A stretch of DNA of 64,000 nucleotides from Pseudomonas monsensis (GTDB taxonomy: Bacteria; Pseudomonadota; Gammaproteobacteria; Pseudomonadales; Pseudomonadaceae): the NCBI RefSeq assembly GCF_014268495.2, contig NZ_CP077087.1, positions 2,359,501 to 2,423,500 of the forward strand, in the 5' to 3' direction. How positions within the stretch are numbered: the first letter of the stretch is position 1; every line of letters begins with the position of its first letter. The notes beneath the pieces were generated by a model, which was not told the DNA's origin, made no database searches, and saw only the letters and a program-made list of their open reading frames with translations. The translations under genes were made by a program, and so were the position numbers. Below are positions 25,850 to 33,982 of the stretch, one piece after another.

Positions 25850-28330
25850 TCAGAAATCAGCCTTGACCGACATCACGAAGTTACGCGGATCACCATAGAA
25901 GTTACCGAACCCTTCGGTACCAATGGTCGAGTAGTAACGCTTGTCAAACAGGTTGTTCCCGTTCAACGCCACCGACCAGGTATCGTCAATGCGATAACCG
26001 ATGCGACCGTTCCACACCGCATAACCAGCACCGTCAATGTTGTCACCGCCCAGAGGCGAAGTGCGGTAGTTGCCCGTCTGGGCATTAACCCCTGCACCGA
26101 TCGTCACACGATCCAGCGGCCCGCTCAGGCTGTAGTCACCCCAGACGCGCAATAAGTGACGCGGCACGTAGGAGTTGTAGACCACGCCATCCTGCGTGGC
26201 GTCGGCATCTTCCAGCACCTTGGTCTGGGTATAGGTATAGCCAGCCAACAATTGCAGACGATCAATCACCTCACCGCTGACTTCCGCTTCGAAGCCCTGG
26301 GCGCGAACCTTGCCGGAGTTGATCGAGCACGAACTGTCTTCGCAGCGCAGGTCATCCTGAGCGGCATCTTTCTGGATGGTGCGGAACAGGTTGAAGGTGC
26401 TGTTCAGACGCCCGTCGAACCACTCACCCTTGATCCCCAACTCGTAGCTCTGCCCGACCAATGGCTTGAGCGTGCTGCCATCAATGGTCTTGTACGCGCC
26501 TTGCGGGGTGAAGATGTCGGTGTAGCTGGCGTAGGCGGTCAGGTTTTCGTTGAGGTCGAACAGCACACCGGCGAACGGCGTGACTTGCCCGGTTTCGGTG
26601 GACTTGGTGTCGACCTGGGTGCCTTCGCCACGGAAGTACTGCACCGAGTCGGTGTCGGACTTGTACCAGCTGACACGGCTGCCCAGGACGAGGGTCAGCG
26701 GATCGGCCAGTTTCAGGCGGGCGATGGAGTAAGCGCCGTATTGCTTGATGTGCATGTCCACCGGGCCGCCACGGGAGGCGTTGGCCAGGTAATAGCTTTC
26801 GTCCGGTTGCGGGATGTGATGATTCGGGTCGAGCACGTTCTGCCGTTGGGGCAGGGCGGCGACGGCGTAGAAGTCATCCTTGTGCGACCGGCTCGCGTTG
26901 GCGCCGACGATCAGTTCGTGTTGCTGGCCGAAGGCGTCGAATTTACCGTCCACGTAGGCATCGAAGCCGTAGTCGCGTTGATCGTAGTCGTAGATGCTGC
27001 CCAGCATCAGTGTGTTCGAAGCGGTGGCACCGACCGGCACTGCGCCACTCGGGAAGGCGTATTCCATGTCCTGGGTGTTGCGCGAATAGACGCCCGCGAC
27101 CTTCAGCGACCAGTCGTCGTTGAACTGGTGTTTCAGGTCGGCGAAGTAGGTGGCGCGTTTGCTGCGCTGGTTGTTCCATGCGGTGTTCAGGCAGGTGGAG
27201 CGCTTGAGGTGCAGGTCGGAGCCGTCGGCATAACGCGGCAGACCGCCCCAGCATGGCGTGGCGTCAACGTCTTCCCAGGCGAAACCCACGCCCAGCGTGG
27301 TGTCGGGGCTGAGGTCGAAGTCGAGGGCGCCGTAGTAGATCTGGTCCTTGCGGCTGGCCACGTCGTAGAAGTACTGACGGGTCTGCTCGGTGACCACGGC
27401 ACGGCCACGGATGGTGCCGGCGTCGTTCAGCGGGCCGCCGGTATCGACCTGGCCACGGTAGTTGTCCCAGGTGCCTGCCGACAGCGACAGTTGCGTGTGG
27501 GCAGTATCGCCGCCGCGCTTGCGCACGAAGTTGACGCCACCGGCGGTGCCGCCAGCGCCTTTCATCATGCCGGCGGCGCCGCGCAGCACTTCCACGCGGT
27601 CATAGATGGCCATGTCGCTGTTGAAGCTGTCGGCCTGTACGTAGCTGCTGCCGATGTCCAGTGGCACGCCGTCGTACTGGTATTGACCGGTCATGCGAAA
27701 GCCGCGCGAGTAGAAATACTTACCGCCCATGGGCGAGTCGTACACGGTGATGCCCGGGGTCTTTTCCATCACCTGTTCGATGGTGTTGAGGTTCTGGTCA
27801 TCAAGCATTTTGCGCGTCATGACCGTGACCGACTGCGGTGTGTCTTTCAGCGAGTGCACGCCTTTGCCAATGGTCACGCCACCGGTGGTGTAGGAGTTGC
27901 TGCCTTCGGTGGTGGCGCCCATGCTTTGCGCGTTGACGTTGGTCGGAGCCAGTTCCATCGTGTCGCCGGTGGCCGGGCCGAGCACCGTCACGGTGTTGCC
28001 GTCACGCTGATAGCGGATGCCGGTGCCCTTGAGCATCGCGTTCAGCGAATCATCGCCCTGATAGCGCCCGTTGAGCGCACTGGAGCGCAGGCCTTGCAGG
28101 CTTTCCGGGCTGTAGACGATTTGCAGACTGGTCTGTTGACCAAGCGTCTGCAGCGCCTGCGCCAGTGGCTGGGCCGGAATGTTCAGGGTCCATTCCTGCG
28201 CCTGCACATATGGCGTGACAGCGACGGACAGGGCCAGACCCAGGCCGGTGCCGGCCAGGCGGGAACGTGTGGCGCCCTGCATCAGCAGGGCTCGAGTCAG
28301 AGGGCGAAGCATGAAACGGGATGCGGACAT
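25850..28330 (-). CDS. fpvA: FpvA, TonB-dependent ferripyoverdine receptor with signalling domain
   Basis: This 826-aa outer-membrane transducer takes up ferripyoverdine and signals its arrival. After a long signal peptide ending near VQAQ-EW (about residue 45) comes an STN signalling domain (about 46-120, with PAQPLAQALQTLG and LQIVYSPE). The plug follows (about 150-280, RGFRM, DRVEVLRGAAGMM, GGVNFVRKR), then a beta-barrel ending in the terminal Phe of SVKADF. The STN domain marks it as a partner of an ECF sigma/anti-sigma pathway; fpvI is in this window, but an fpvR gene is not. The gene lies 114 bases downstream of pvdE on the same strand. No IS box is seen directly upstream, so Fur, FpvI or pvdE read-through should drive it. 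Confidence 0.93.
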   Translation of the reverse strand: MSASRFMLRPLTRALLMQGATRSRLAGTGLGLALSVAVTPYVQAQEWTLNIPAQPLAQALQTLGQQTSLQIVYSPESLQGLRSSALNGRYQGDDSLNAMLKGTGIRYQRDGNTVTVLGPATGDTMELAPTNVNAQSMGATTEGSNSYTTGGVTIGKGVHSLKDTPQSVTVMTRKMLDDQNLNTIEQVMEKTPGITVYDSPMGGKYFYSRGFRMTGQYQYDGVPLDIGSSYVQADSFNSDMAIYDRVEVLRGAAGMMKGAGGTAGGVNFVRKRGGDTAHTQLSLSAGTWDNYRGQVDTGGPLNDAGTIRGRAVVTEQTRQYFYDVASRKDQIYYGALDFDLSPDTTLGVGFAWEDVDATPCWGGLPRYADGSDLHLKRSTCLNTAWNNQRSKRATYFADLKHQFNDDWSLKVAGVYSRNTQDMEYAFPSGAVPVGATASNTLMLGSIYDYDQRDYGFDAYVDGKFDAFGQQHELIVGANASRSHKDDFYAVAALPQRQNVLDPNHHIPQPDESYYLANASRGGPVDMHIKQYGAYSIARLKLADPLTLVLGSRVSWYKSDTDSVQYFRGEGTQVDTKSTETGQVTPFAGVLFDLNENLTAYASYTDIFTPQGAYKTIDGSTLKPLVGQSYELGIKGEWFDGRLNSTFNLFRTIQKDAAQDDLRCEDSSCSINSGKVRAQGFEAEVSGEVIDRLQLLAGYTYTQTKVLEDADATQDGVVYNSYVPRHLLRVWGDYSLSGPLDRVTIGAGVNAQTGNYRTSPLGGDNIDGAGYAVWNGRIGYRIDDTWSVALNGNNLFDKRYYSTIGTEGFGNFYGDPRNFVMSVKADF

Positions 28331-28357
28331 GAGGTTAAGACCTTGGCAGGTATAGTT

Positions 28358-28382
28358 GTTAATGGTTCTTATTCATCTCATT
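28358..28382 (-). promoter_or_regulatory. Candidate Fur-type AT-rich operator upstream of fpvA
   Basis: On the - strand the region reads AATGAGATGAATAAGAACC followed by ATTAAC. It resembles the overlapping NATWAT hexamers of Fur boxes but has several mismatches. It lies 28-52 bases before the fpvA start. The call rests on AT-rich resemblance and on the expectation of iron control. Confidence 0.35.
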
Positions 28383-28404
28383 AAGACGAGGAAGCCGCGG
28401 CAAA

Positions 28405-28424
28405 CCGGAAAACTATTTTTCCGG
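28405..28424. other. Perfect hairpin between pvdE and fpvA
   Basis: CCGGAAAA (28405-28412), loop CTAT, TTTTCCGG (28417-28424). It has no proper T-run on the - strand, so it may be a weak terminator or an RNA-stability element at the pvdE/fpvA junction rather than a strong stop. Confidence 0.5.
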
Positions 28425-28444
28425 CCTGGCTGCGGCCCCGTGTT

Positions 28445-30094
28445 TCAAGCAGTCTGCAGTTCGCTTTTGACCTTGCCGGCCTCCATGCGCACCAGTTGGT
28501 CGGCGACGTCGAAGTAACGGTCATCGTGGGAAATCACGATGATGGTTTTGCCCAGGCGCTTAAGGTCGGGCAGCAACTCGGTGTAGAAAATCCGCCGGAA
28601 GGTCGGGTCCTGATCCGCCGCCCATTCATCGAACACCAGCACCGGACGCTCTTCGAGCCAGGCGTTGACCAGCGCCAGGCGCTTGCGCTGGCCGGTGGAC
28701 AAATCGGTGGTGCTGAAGGCACCGTCGCGCACGCTGACCTTGTGCGCAATCTCCAGACGTTCGAGGTAGCGGGTGGCGTCCTGTGGGACCTGGCGGTCGC
28801 CTTGAATCAGATCATCGAACAGGTAGTAGTCGGCAAAGATCGTCGTGAAGTTCTGCCGGTAGTCATCGCGGTTGAGCGCGGTGATCGGCTGATCGTTGAC
28901 GCGGATTTCGCCTTCGGTCGGGGCGTACAGGCCGAGCAGCAATTTGATCAGCGTGGTTTTGCCGCAACCGTTTTCGCCGACGATAAACACGATCTCGCCT
29001 TGTTCGATGCGCAGGTTGACTGGCCCCAGACGGAACGGTTCGCTGCCAGCCACCGGCGGGAAGGCGTAGCGCACATTGTTCAGTTCCAGACTGTTGACGG
29101 CCCCGGGCTTCTGGCCCTGGTCTTCCAGCAACAGGTGCGGTTCGGGCGAGGAGAATTGCTCGCTCAGCTCGGCGATCCGGCGGAAGGCGATCTGCGCGCG
29201 GCTGATGATCGGCAAGGTGCTGACCAGATGCTCCAGCGGCCCCTTCATGTACAGCAGCACCAGCACGAACCCGCTCATCACCGCTTTGTCGCCGCTGGGC
29301 CAGAAGGATTGCAGGGCCAGCGCCATGCCGATGACCACGAAGAACAACATGGAACCGAAGGATTTGGCGATGACGAACGTGTTGATGGATTTGATCTGGG
29401 TGTCGCAGATCTTCTCGGCAGTTTTCTGAATGCCGGCGACGAACATGCGCTGGCGACGCGGACGGTGAATGCGCAGTTCCTTGGCGCCTTCGGCAATTGC
29501 GTTGTAGTGCTTTTGCAGTTCATCTTCGCAGTCGCGTGCGGCGTAGAAACCGCGCATGCCCCTGGCCCGGGCAATCGCTTGAATCGTGGTGCCGATCGCA
29601 ATCGCCACCAGCATCATCAGGAACATCGGCCACGACAGCATCGCCAGGTAACCGAGGCAGCCGAGGGTGACGGTCATGGAGATCGCCAGTGGCGCAAAGG
29701 CGAAGGCGAAGTCGCTGATGGTGTCGACGTCATGGGTCAGCACCGGGATCAGCCGGTGGCTGCGATAGCGCTCGATCTGGTCGATCGGCGCCGACAGGAC
29801 CTTTTCCCCCAGTTCTTTGCGCAATTTGGCGATGATGTGCTGGCCGACGTAGTTGGTGCCGATGTCCGACAGAATCGTCGTCAGCAGCGCCAGTGCACAG
29901 AGCCCGGCGAAGATCATCACCACGGTACGGGTCAGGCCGTCATCGGAGTGCAGGGCATTGTTGATGGTGGCCAGCAGCACGGTGACGCTCAGGCCGCCGA
30001 TCATGCCGAGCACGATGGACGCAGAGACGATCAGGCGGAAGGGCTTGAGCAGGGCGAACAATTCGTTGATCGCCCCACGCGTAGGCTTGGTCAT
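28445..30094 (-). CDS. pvdE: PvdE, ABC exporter of the pyoverdine precursor (cyclic-peptide exporter family)
   Basis: This 549-aa fused membrane-ATPase half transporter moves acylated ferribactin from cytoplasm to periplasm. The N-terminal half (about residues 20-300) has six hydrophobic segments. The ATPase half has Walker A GENGCGKTT near 372, signature LSTGQRKRL near 461 and Walker B VLVFDEWAADQD near 485, ending with a switch His in VISHDD. The DEWAADQD extension is typical of the SyrD/PvdE group. Its own IS box lies 47 bases upstream, and fpvA follows in the same direction. Length agrees with PvdE of other pseudomonads. Confidence 0.95.
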   Translation of the reverse strand: MTKPTRGAINELFALLKPFRLIVSASIVLGMIGGLSVTVLLATINNALHSDDGLTRTVVMIFAGLCALALLTTILSDIGTNYVGQHIIAKLRKELGEKVLSAPIDQIERYRSHRLIPVLTHDVDTISDFAFAFAPLAISMTVTLGCLGYLAMLSWPMFLMMLVAIAIGTTIQAIARARGMRGFYAARDCEDELQKHYNAIAEGAKELRIHRPRRQRMFVAGIQKTAEKICDTQIKSINTFVIAKSFGSMLFFVVIGMALALQSFWPSGDKAVMSGFVLVLLYMKGPLEHLVSTLPIISRAQIAFRRIAELSEQFSSPEPHLLLEDQGQKPGAVNSLELNNVRYAFPPVAGSEPFRLGPVNLRIEQGEIVFIVGENGCGKTTLIKLLLGLYAPTEGEIRVNDQPITALNRDDYRQNFTTIFADYYLFDDLIQGDRQVPQDATRYLERLEIAHKVSVRDGAFSTTDLSTGQRKRLALVNAWLEERPVLVFDEWAADQDPTFRRIFYTELLPDLKRLGKTIIVISHDDRYFDVADQLVRMEAGKVKSELQTA

Positions 30095-30141
30095 GGAGGA
30101 TTCCTGCTTCGGTGCGGAGGGAGTGCCGGTACTTAAGGAAA

Positions 30142-30165
30142 ACGAATGGTCACGCAGTTTCTTTA
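30142..30165 (-). promoter_or_regulatory. PvdS IS box for pvdE (one mismatch)
   Basis: The - strand reads TAAAG, 16 bases, CGT: the IS pattern with G instead of T at the fifth base and with the usual spacing. It sits 47 bases before the pvdE start, like the other boxes in this locus. The mismatch suggests a weaker promoter. Confidence 0.7.
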
Positions 30166-30167
30166 AA

Positions 30168-30190
30168 CGACCGCAGACGGGCTGCGGTCG
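30168..30190 (-). terminator. Terminator of the pvdM-pvdN-pvdO operon
   Basis: CGACCGCAG (30168-30176), loop ACGGG, CTGCGGTCG (30182-30190): a perfect 9-bp stem just after the pvdO stop. On the - strand it is followed by TTTAAAG, a modest T-run that already belongs to the pvdE IS box. Confidence 0.75.
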
Positions 30191-30202
30191 TGGCGGGCAG
30201 GC

Positions 30203-31090
30203 TCAGAGGTCGCGCACGACCCGGAAGCCGAGCCAGTCGCCCTTGCTGGTCGGCCAGCTGCTGTTGCGGTTGCCGGAGCGCGAAAACACTGGCGCTTCGC
30301 CCCAGTCGTTGCCGCGCATGACCTGGCGTTCGCAGTTTTCCTGGGTCCAGGGACGACCGTCGTTGGGCACCCCGGCGTAGTCCTTGTGATAACAGTCGGC
30401 GGTCCATTCGTAGACGTTGCCGTGGGCGTCGTAAACGCCGAAGGCGTTGGCCGGGAAGGTGCCGGCCGGCGAGGTGAAGTTGTAGCCGTCGGCAGCGCCA
30501 TAGGTGTTGGCGTGTTTGGAAATCTGGTAGTTGTTGCCTTCATCGAACGGGAACGGGAAAGGTCCGGTGCTGCCGCCACGGGCGGCGTACTCGCGGATCG
30601 ATTCGCTTTGCAGGCGATAGGCCTGGCCGGTCTTTTTCGACAGCCAGTCGATGTAGCCCTGGGCTTCGGCGACGTTCATGCACACCGCCGGGTCGCGCGC
30701 GGTCTGTTTGAATTGCGGTTTGCCGGCGGTGCAGCGGCGGCCGGGGCGGTCGTCGAAGTCGTACGGTTTGTTGCCGGTTTCGCGCACGTACGCGTCCCAT
30801 TCGCCCACCAGCACCTGGAAGCGGCTAATGGCGAACGGTTTGCTGAAGGTCACTTCGTGGCGCGGGCCCTCGTCCGGCTCGCGCCCGACTTCGTCCTCCG
30901 GGGTGCCCATGGTGAAGGTGCCGGTCGGCAGCACGACCATTTCCGGGCAGTCCTTGCAGTCCTTGAACACTTTGCCCGGCGCCGGCGGTGTCGCCGCTTG
31001 TGCGGCCGCGGGCAACAGACCGGCGCACAGCGCGGTCAGGGCCAGGGCGGGCAGGGCCTTGAAAGGGAATGAGGCGTGAGGCTTTTTCAT
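30203..31090 (-). CDS. pvdO: PvdO, periplasmic FGE-sulfatase-fold protein of pyoverdine maturation
   Basis: This 295-aa protein has an N-terminal Sec-type signal peptide (hydrophobic core ALALTALCAGLLPA, cleavage after AQA near residue 33). The rest is a formylglycine-generating-enzyme/sulfatase-modifying domain: FTMGTPEDEVG near 57, a SIREYAARGG segment and a NVYEWTADCY segment, ending RNGNRNSSW-like and GFRVVRDL. PvdO of pseudomonads is reported to oxidise dihydropyoverdine to the mature chromophore in the periplasm. It is the last gene of pvdM-pvdN-pvdO, 37 bases after pvdN, and is closed by a hairpin. Confidence 0.93.
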   Translation of the reverse strand: MKKPHASFPFKALPALALTALCAGLLPAAAQAATPPAPGKVFKDCKDCPEMVVLPTGTFTMGTPEDEVGREPDEGPRHEVTFSKPFAISRFQVLVGEWDAYVRETGNKPYDFDDRPGRRCTAGKPQFKQTARDPAVCMNVAEAQGYIDWLSKKTGQAYRLQSESIREYAARGGSTGPFPFPFDEGNNYQISKHANTYGAADGYNFTSPAGTFPANAFGVYDAHGNVYEWTADCYHKDYAGVPNDGRPWTQENCERQVMRGNDWGEAPVFSRSGNRNSSWPTSKGDWLGFRVVRDL

Positions 31091-31127
31091 GAGTCGTCTC
31101 TGTGAAAGGAAAACTGGAGTCGAGGGA

Positions 31128-32408
31128 TCAGGCGCGCAGTCTTTTACCGAGAATGGCCATGAACCGGTCCACTTCGGTTTCGTCGTTGAGCAGACCGGGC
31201 GCGGTGCGGATCACCGGGCCGACGTCGCGGCTGACGGCATCGCAGATCACCCGGTTGTTCATCAGGTAGGCGGCGACTTCATCGCTGTCCTGCCCCTTGA
31301 CCCGGAAGAAGGTGAAACCGGCAGAGAATTGCGGATCGAGCGGGGTCACCAGCTCGATGTTGGCGTGTTCGCGCAGGCGCTGCTTCAGGTAGCTGTTGAG
31401 CTGATGGATGCGCGCCTGAACATCGGCCTTGCCCAATTGCAGGTGCAACTTGAAGGCTTCGTCCACCGCCCAGCGATGTTCGAAAGCGTGGTAACCGCCC
31501 GGGGTCATGGTGGTGCCAAACGTTGTGGCTTCGGAGAACGTCGGCACGCTGGGGCTGACGTACTTCACCTCTTCGCTGCGGCTGCACACGATGCCGGTGC
31601 CGCGCGGGCCGAACATCCATTTGTGGGTGCCGGCAATGAAAAAGTCGCAGTTCATCTGCGGGAAACTCAGGTCATCGACACCGAAGCCGTGCACGCCGTC
31701 GACCACGTAGATCAGCCGGTCCTTGTCGTCGCGTTGCCGGTTGTGTGCATCGACCAGTCGCGATATTTCGGCGATCGGCAACTTCACGCCACTGCCCGAG
31801 TGCACCCAGGTCATGCCCAGCACGCGGGTTTCGGGACGGATGTTGCGGTTGATTGTGTCGAGCACCTGATCCAGCGAAATGCTTTGCGGCGTTTCGAACA
31901 GGTTGAGTTTGCGCACCCGTGTGCCATCGCGGCGGCTGCGGAAAGCGAGAATGTTGCGGGTCGAATAGTGCTCGTGTTCGGTGGTGAGGATTTCCTGATC
32001 CGGGCGCACCTGCACACTGCCGTAAATCATCGCCAGGCCTTCGGTGGTGCTGCCGGTGAGGGCGATCTGGCCGGGCTGGGCCTGCAGGTATTTGCCGGCC
32101 CAGACCCGCACGTTTGCTTCGCGCTTTTCGGTGACACCGAAGTCCCAGTCCATGGCCAGGCCGGGGTTCTGGTCCAGTGCTGCACGATGACGCTCGATGG
32201 CCTCGCGCACGGGCCTGGGATGGGAGGTGATCAGAAAATTGGCGAAGTGAATCGCCTGCGGGTCCTGATCAAACAACTGACGCAGCCGGGCCCATTTGTC
32301 ACCCGCCGGCGCAGTGGACGCCATCGCCGGCGATGTCAGGCTTGCGCCCATTGGCAGGGCTGCTGCGATCACGCCCGCCTGTTTCAGAAAAGTACGGCGA
32401 TCAGTCAT
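31128..32408 (-). CDS. pvdN: PvdN, Tat-exported PLP-dependent enzyme modifying the chromophore side chain
   Basis: This 426-aa protein belongs to the class V aminotransferase/cysteine desulfurase fold. Start ATG 32408 overlaps the pvdM stop (ATGA, 32405-32408); a longer frame from 32495 would only extend into pvdM. Residues 3-30 carry a twin-arginine signal (DRRTFLKQ then a hydrophobic stretch ending SPAMA), so it is exported folded with cofactor. The PLP Lys is expected in FFIAGTHKWMFG near 247, and VDGVHGFG holds the cofactor Asp. PvdN is known to convert the chromophore glutamate side chain to succinamide. Length matches PvdN of P. aeruginosa. Confidence 0.94.
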   Translation of the reverse strand: MTDRRTFLKQAGVIAAALPMGASLTSPAMASTAPAGDKWARLRQLFDQDPQAIHFANFLITSHPRPVREAIERHRAALDQNPGLAMDWDFGVTEKREANVRVWAGKYLQAQPGQIALTGSTTEGLAMIYGSVQVRPDQEILTTEHEHYSTRNILAFRSRRDGTRVRKLNLFETPQSISLDQVLDTINRNIRPETRVLGMTWVHSGSGVKLPIAEISRLVDAHNRQRDDKDRLIYVVDGVHGFGVDDLSFPQMNCDFFIAGTHKWMFGPRGTGIVCSRSEEVKYVSPSVPTFSEATTFGTTMTPGGYHAFEHRWAVDEAFKLHLQLGKADVQARIHQLNSYLKQRLREHANIELVTPLDPQFSAGFTFFRVKGQDSDEVAAYLMNNRVICDAVSRDVGPVIRTAPGLLNDETEVDRFMAILGKRLRA

Positions 32409-33781
32409 GGTCTGGCTGCGTCCTGACGGGAGGCCAGCGCCGGTTTGGCGGCGTTCTGTACTTGCTCCCAGACGCGCATGAAGTTGCCGCCCCACAGCTT
32501 GGCGATGTCTGCTTCGGAGTAGCCGCGCTGGATCAGCTCGGCGGTGACGTTGCGGATCTCGCCGACGTTTTCCCAGCCCTTGATGCCGCCGCCATCGTTG
32601 AAGTCCGAGGCGATGCCGACATGGTCGATGCCGATTTTGCGCACGGTGTAGTCGATGGCGTCGCCGAGGTCCTTGAGGGTCGCTTTCGGCTCTTCTTCAA
32701 GAATCGCGTAGAGGCCGCTGGCGTACTGGCCGAGTTTCTGCTCGGACCAGGCGGTGATGATCGGGTCGCCCGGCATCAGGGCCATGGCCAGGTTGGGCAG
32801 TGGCGGCAAGTCGAAGCGTGCGCGCAGGGCGTTGAGTTTGTCCTGGGTACCCTGGGTCAGCGGTTTGAGGTATTGCGAGAACCCGACCACCTGGACCACG
32901 CCGCCGCTGTTCTTGATCAGTTGCAATTCCTTGTCGCTGAGGTTGCGCGGAATATCCACCGCGGCCCGTGGCGCCGAGTGCGAGGCCACGATCGGCGTGC
33001 GGCTCAGTTGCGCGACTTGCTCCAGCGCCTTGGTCGACATCTGCGAGACGTCAATGATCACGCCCAGATCATTCAGGCGCTGCACCGCTTGCTTGCCGAT
33101 GTCGGAGAGGCCGTCGAGGGCGTCCGGGGAGTCATTGAAAAACGGCAGCGGTCGCGACGAGTCAGCCCAGCTGTTGTTGCCGATGTAGCTGAAGCCGAAC
33201 ATGCGCATGCCGCGCCCGGCCCACAGGTCGAGCTTGCTCAGGTCGTTGCCCAGCGGGTAGGCGTTGAGCATGCTGATGAAAATCGCAAACTTGCCTTCGC
33301 CATGCAGGCGGCGGAAATCGTCGGGGGTGTAGGCGATACCGACCTGATTGGGAAAGTCGCGGACCATCCCGGAAATGATTTTGTAGCGCACTTCCTGCTG
33401 ATTGCGTGCTTCCTCGACAAAGCCTTCGGTCGGGCGATGCGGGGCATTCGGGCCGTTCCACATCTCCGGCCAGCCGAACACGGTCAGCGCCGCGCCGGAC
33501 AGGCGGCCGCGATTGGCCTTGATCAGGTCGAACTGCCCGGAACCGTCCTTGTCGGCTTCGTTGCCGTGGGCGCCAAAACTCAGCGGCACGGTGATGTGGC
33601 TGTCGAACGAGAGGAGCCGATCCTGCAATTCGGTCGCCTGCTTCATCACTTTCACCGGGTAGCCGGGGTTGTCCCGAAACCAGTAATCCCAAGCCAGAAA
33701 CCCTGCGCCGGCGCTGATCGCCAAGGCCAGCGGCAGGCCGATAAATAGAGCCTTTTTCGAACGCGGTTTTGTCATTGCCAT
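32405..33781 (-). CDS. pvdM: PvdM, membrane-anchored M19 dipeptidase-like protein of pyoverdine maturation
   Basis: This 458-aa protein has an uncleaved-looking N-terminal membrane segment (about residues 11-30) and a periplasmic renal-dipeptidase (M19) fold. The fold is clear from VIIDVSQMSTKAL, IVASHSAPRA and VGIASDFND. Several zinc ligands of true dipeptidases are replaced: HxD is HIT (in FDSHIT), the second His is Gln (DVSQ), and the EGxH region reads ISMLN. A classical peptidase is therefore unlikely. PvdM is reported to assist PvdP-dependent oxidation of ferribactin. First gene of pvdMNO, with an IS box 57 bases upstream, divergent from pvdP. Confidence 0.93.
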   Translation of the reverse strand: MAMTKPRSKKALFIGLPLALAISAGAGFLAWDYWFRDNPGYPVKVMKQATELQDRLLSFDSHITVPLSFGAHGNEADKDGSGQFDLIKANRGRLSGAALTVFGWPEMWNGPNAPHRPTEGFVEEARNQQEVRYKIISGMVRDFPNQVGIAYTPDDFRRLHGEGKFAIFISMLNAYPLGNDLSKLDLWAGRGMRMFGFSYIGNNSWADSSRPLPFFNDSPDALDGLSDIGKQAVQRLNDLGVIIDVSQMSTKALEQVAQLSRTPIVASHSAPRAAVDIPRNLSDKELQLIKNSGGVVQVVGFSQYLKPLTQGTQDKLNALRARFDLPPLPNLAMALMPGDPIITAWSEQKLGQYASGLYAILEEEPKATLKDLGDAIDYTVRKIGIDHVGIASDFNDGGGIKGWENVGEIRNVTAELIQRGYSEADIAKLWGGNFMRVWEQVQNAAKPALASRQDAARP

Positions 33782-33837
33782 CTCATTCAGGTTCGCCGTC
33801 GAGGTGCAGGCGCAGGGGCCTTCGCTATCTGGGAGGA

Positions 33838-33861
33838 ACGAGTGGTCGGGCGGGTAATTTA
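33838..33861 (-). promoter_or_regulatory. PvdS IS box for pvdM-pvdN-pvdO
   Basis: The - strand reads TAAAT, 16 bases, CGT exactly (as CTAAAT). It is divergent from the pvdP IS box, with 52 bases between the two, so one intergenic region fires both maturation transcripts under iron starvation. Confidence 0.9.
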
Positions 33862-33913
33862 GTGAGGCGCGAGAAAAGCGCTGCCGGCGCGTGGTGATCT
33901 TTTACCGAGGCCA

Positions 33914-33937
33914 TAAATTTGTTCGGCGAGCAAACGT
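33914..33937 (+). promoter_or_regulatory. PvdS IS box for pvdP
   Basis: TAAAT (33914-33918), 16 bases, CGT (33935-33937), an exact match. It ends 45 bases before ATG 33983, a spacing like the other IS promoters here, which favours that start over upstream in-frame codons. Confidence 0.9.
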
Positions 33938-33982
33938 TCTAGCTTGGATAAAGCCTGCTTCATGGCTGACACAGGTAGGGCA

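Noticed and set aside
25228..26155. Short open frames in the repeat-filled region before fpvA
   Set aside because: They follow the inverted-repeat and REPIN sequences and change frame with them; no motifs or RBS.
28331..28444. An IS box directly upstream of fpvA
   Set aside because: No TAAAT-N16-CGT or one-mismatch version was found on the - strand in this gap.
31128..32495. A longer pvdN starting at 32495
   Set aside because: The extra 29 residues lie inside pvdM and lack signal character; ATG 32408 directly precedes the Tat signal and overlaps the pvdM stop.
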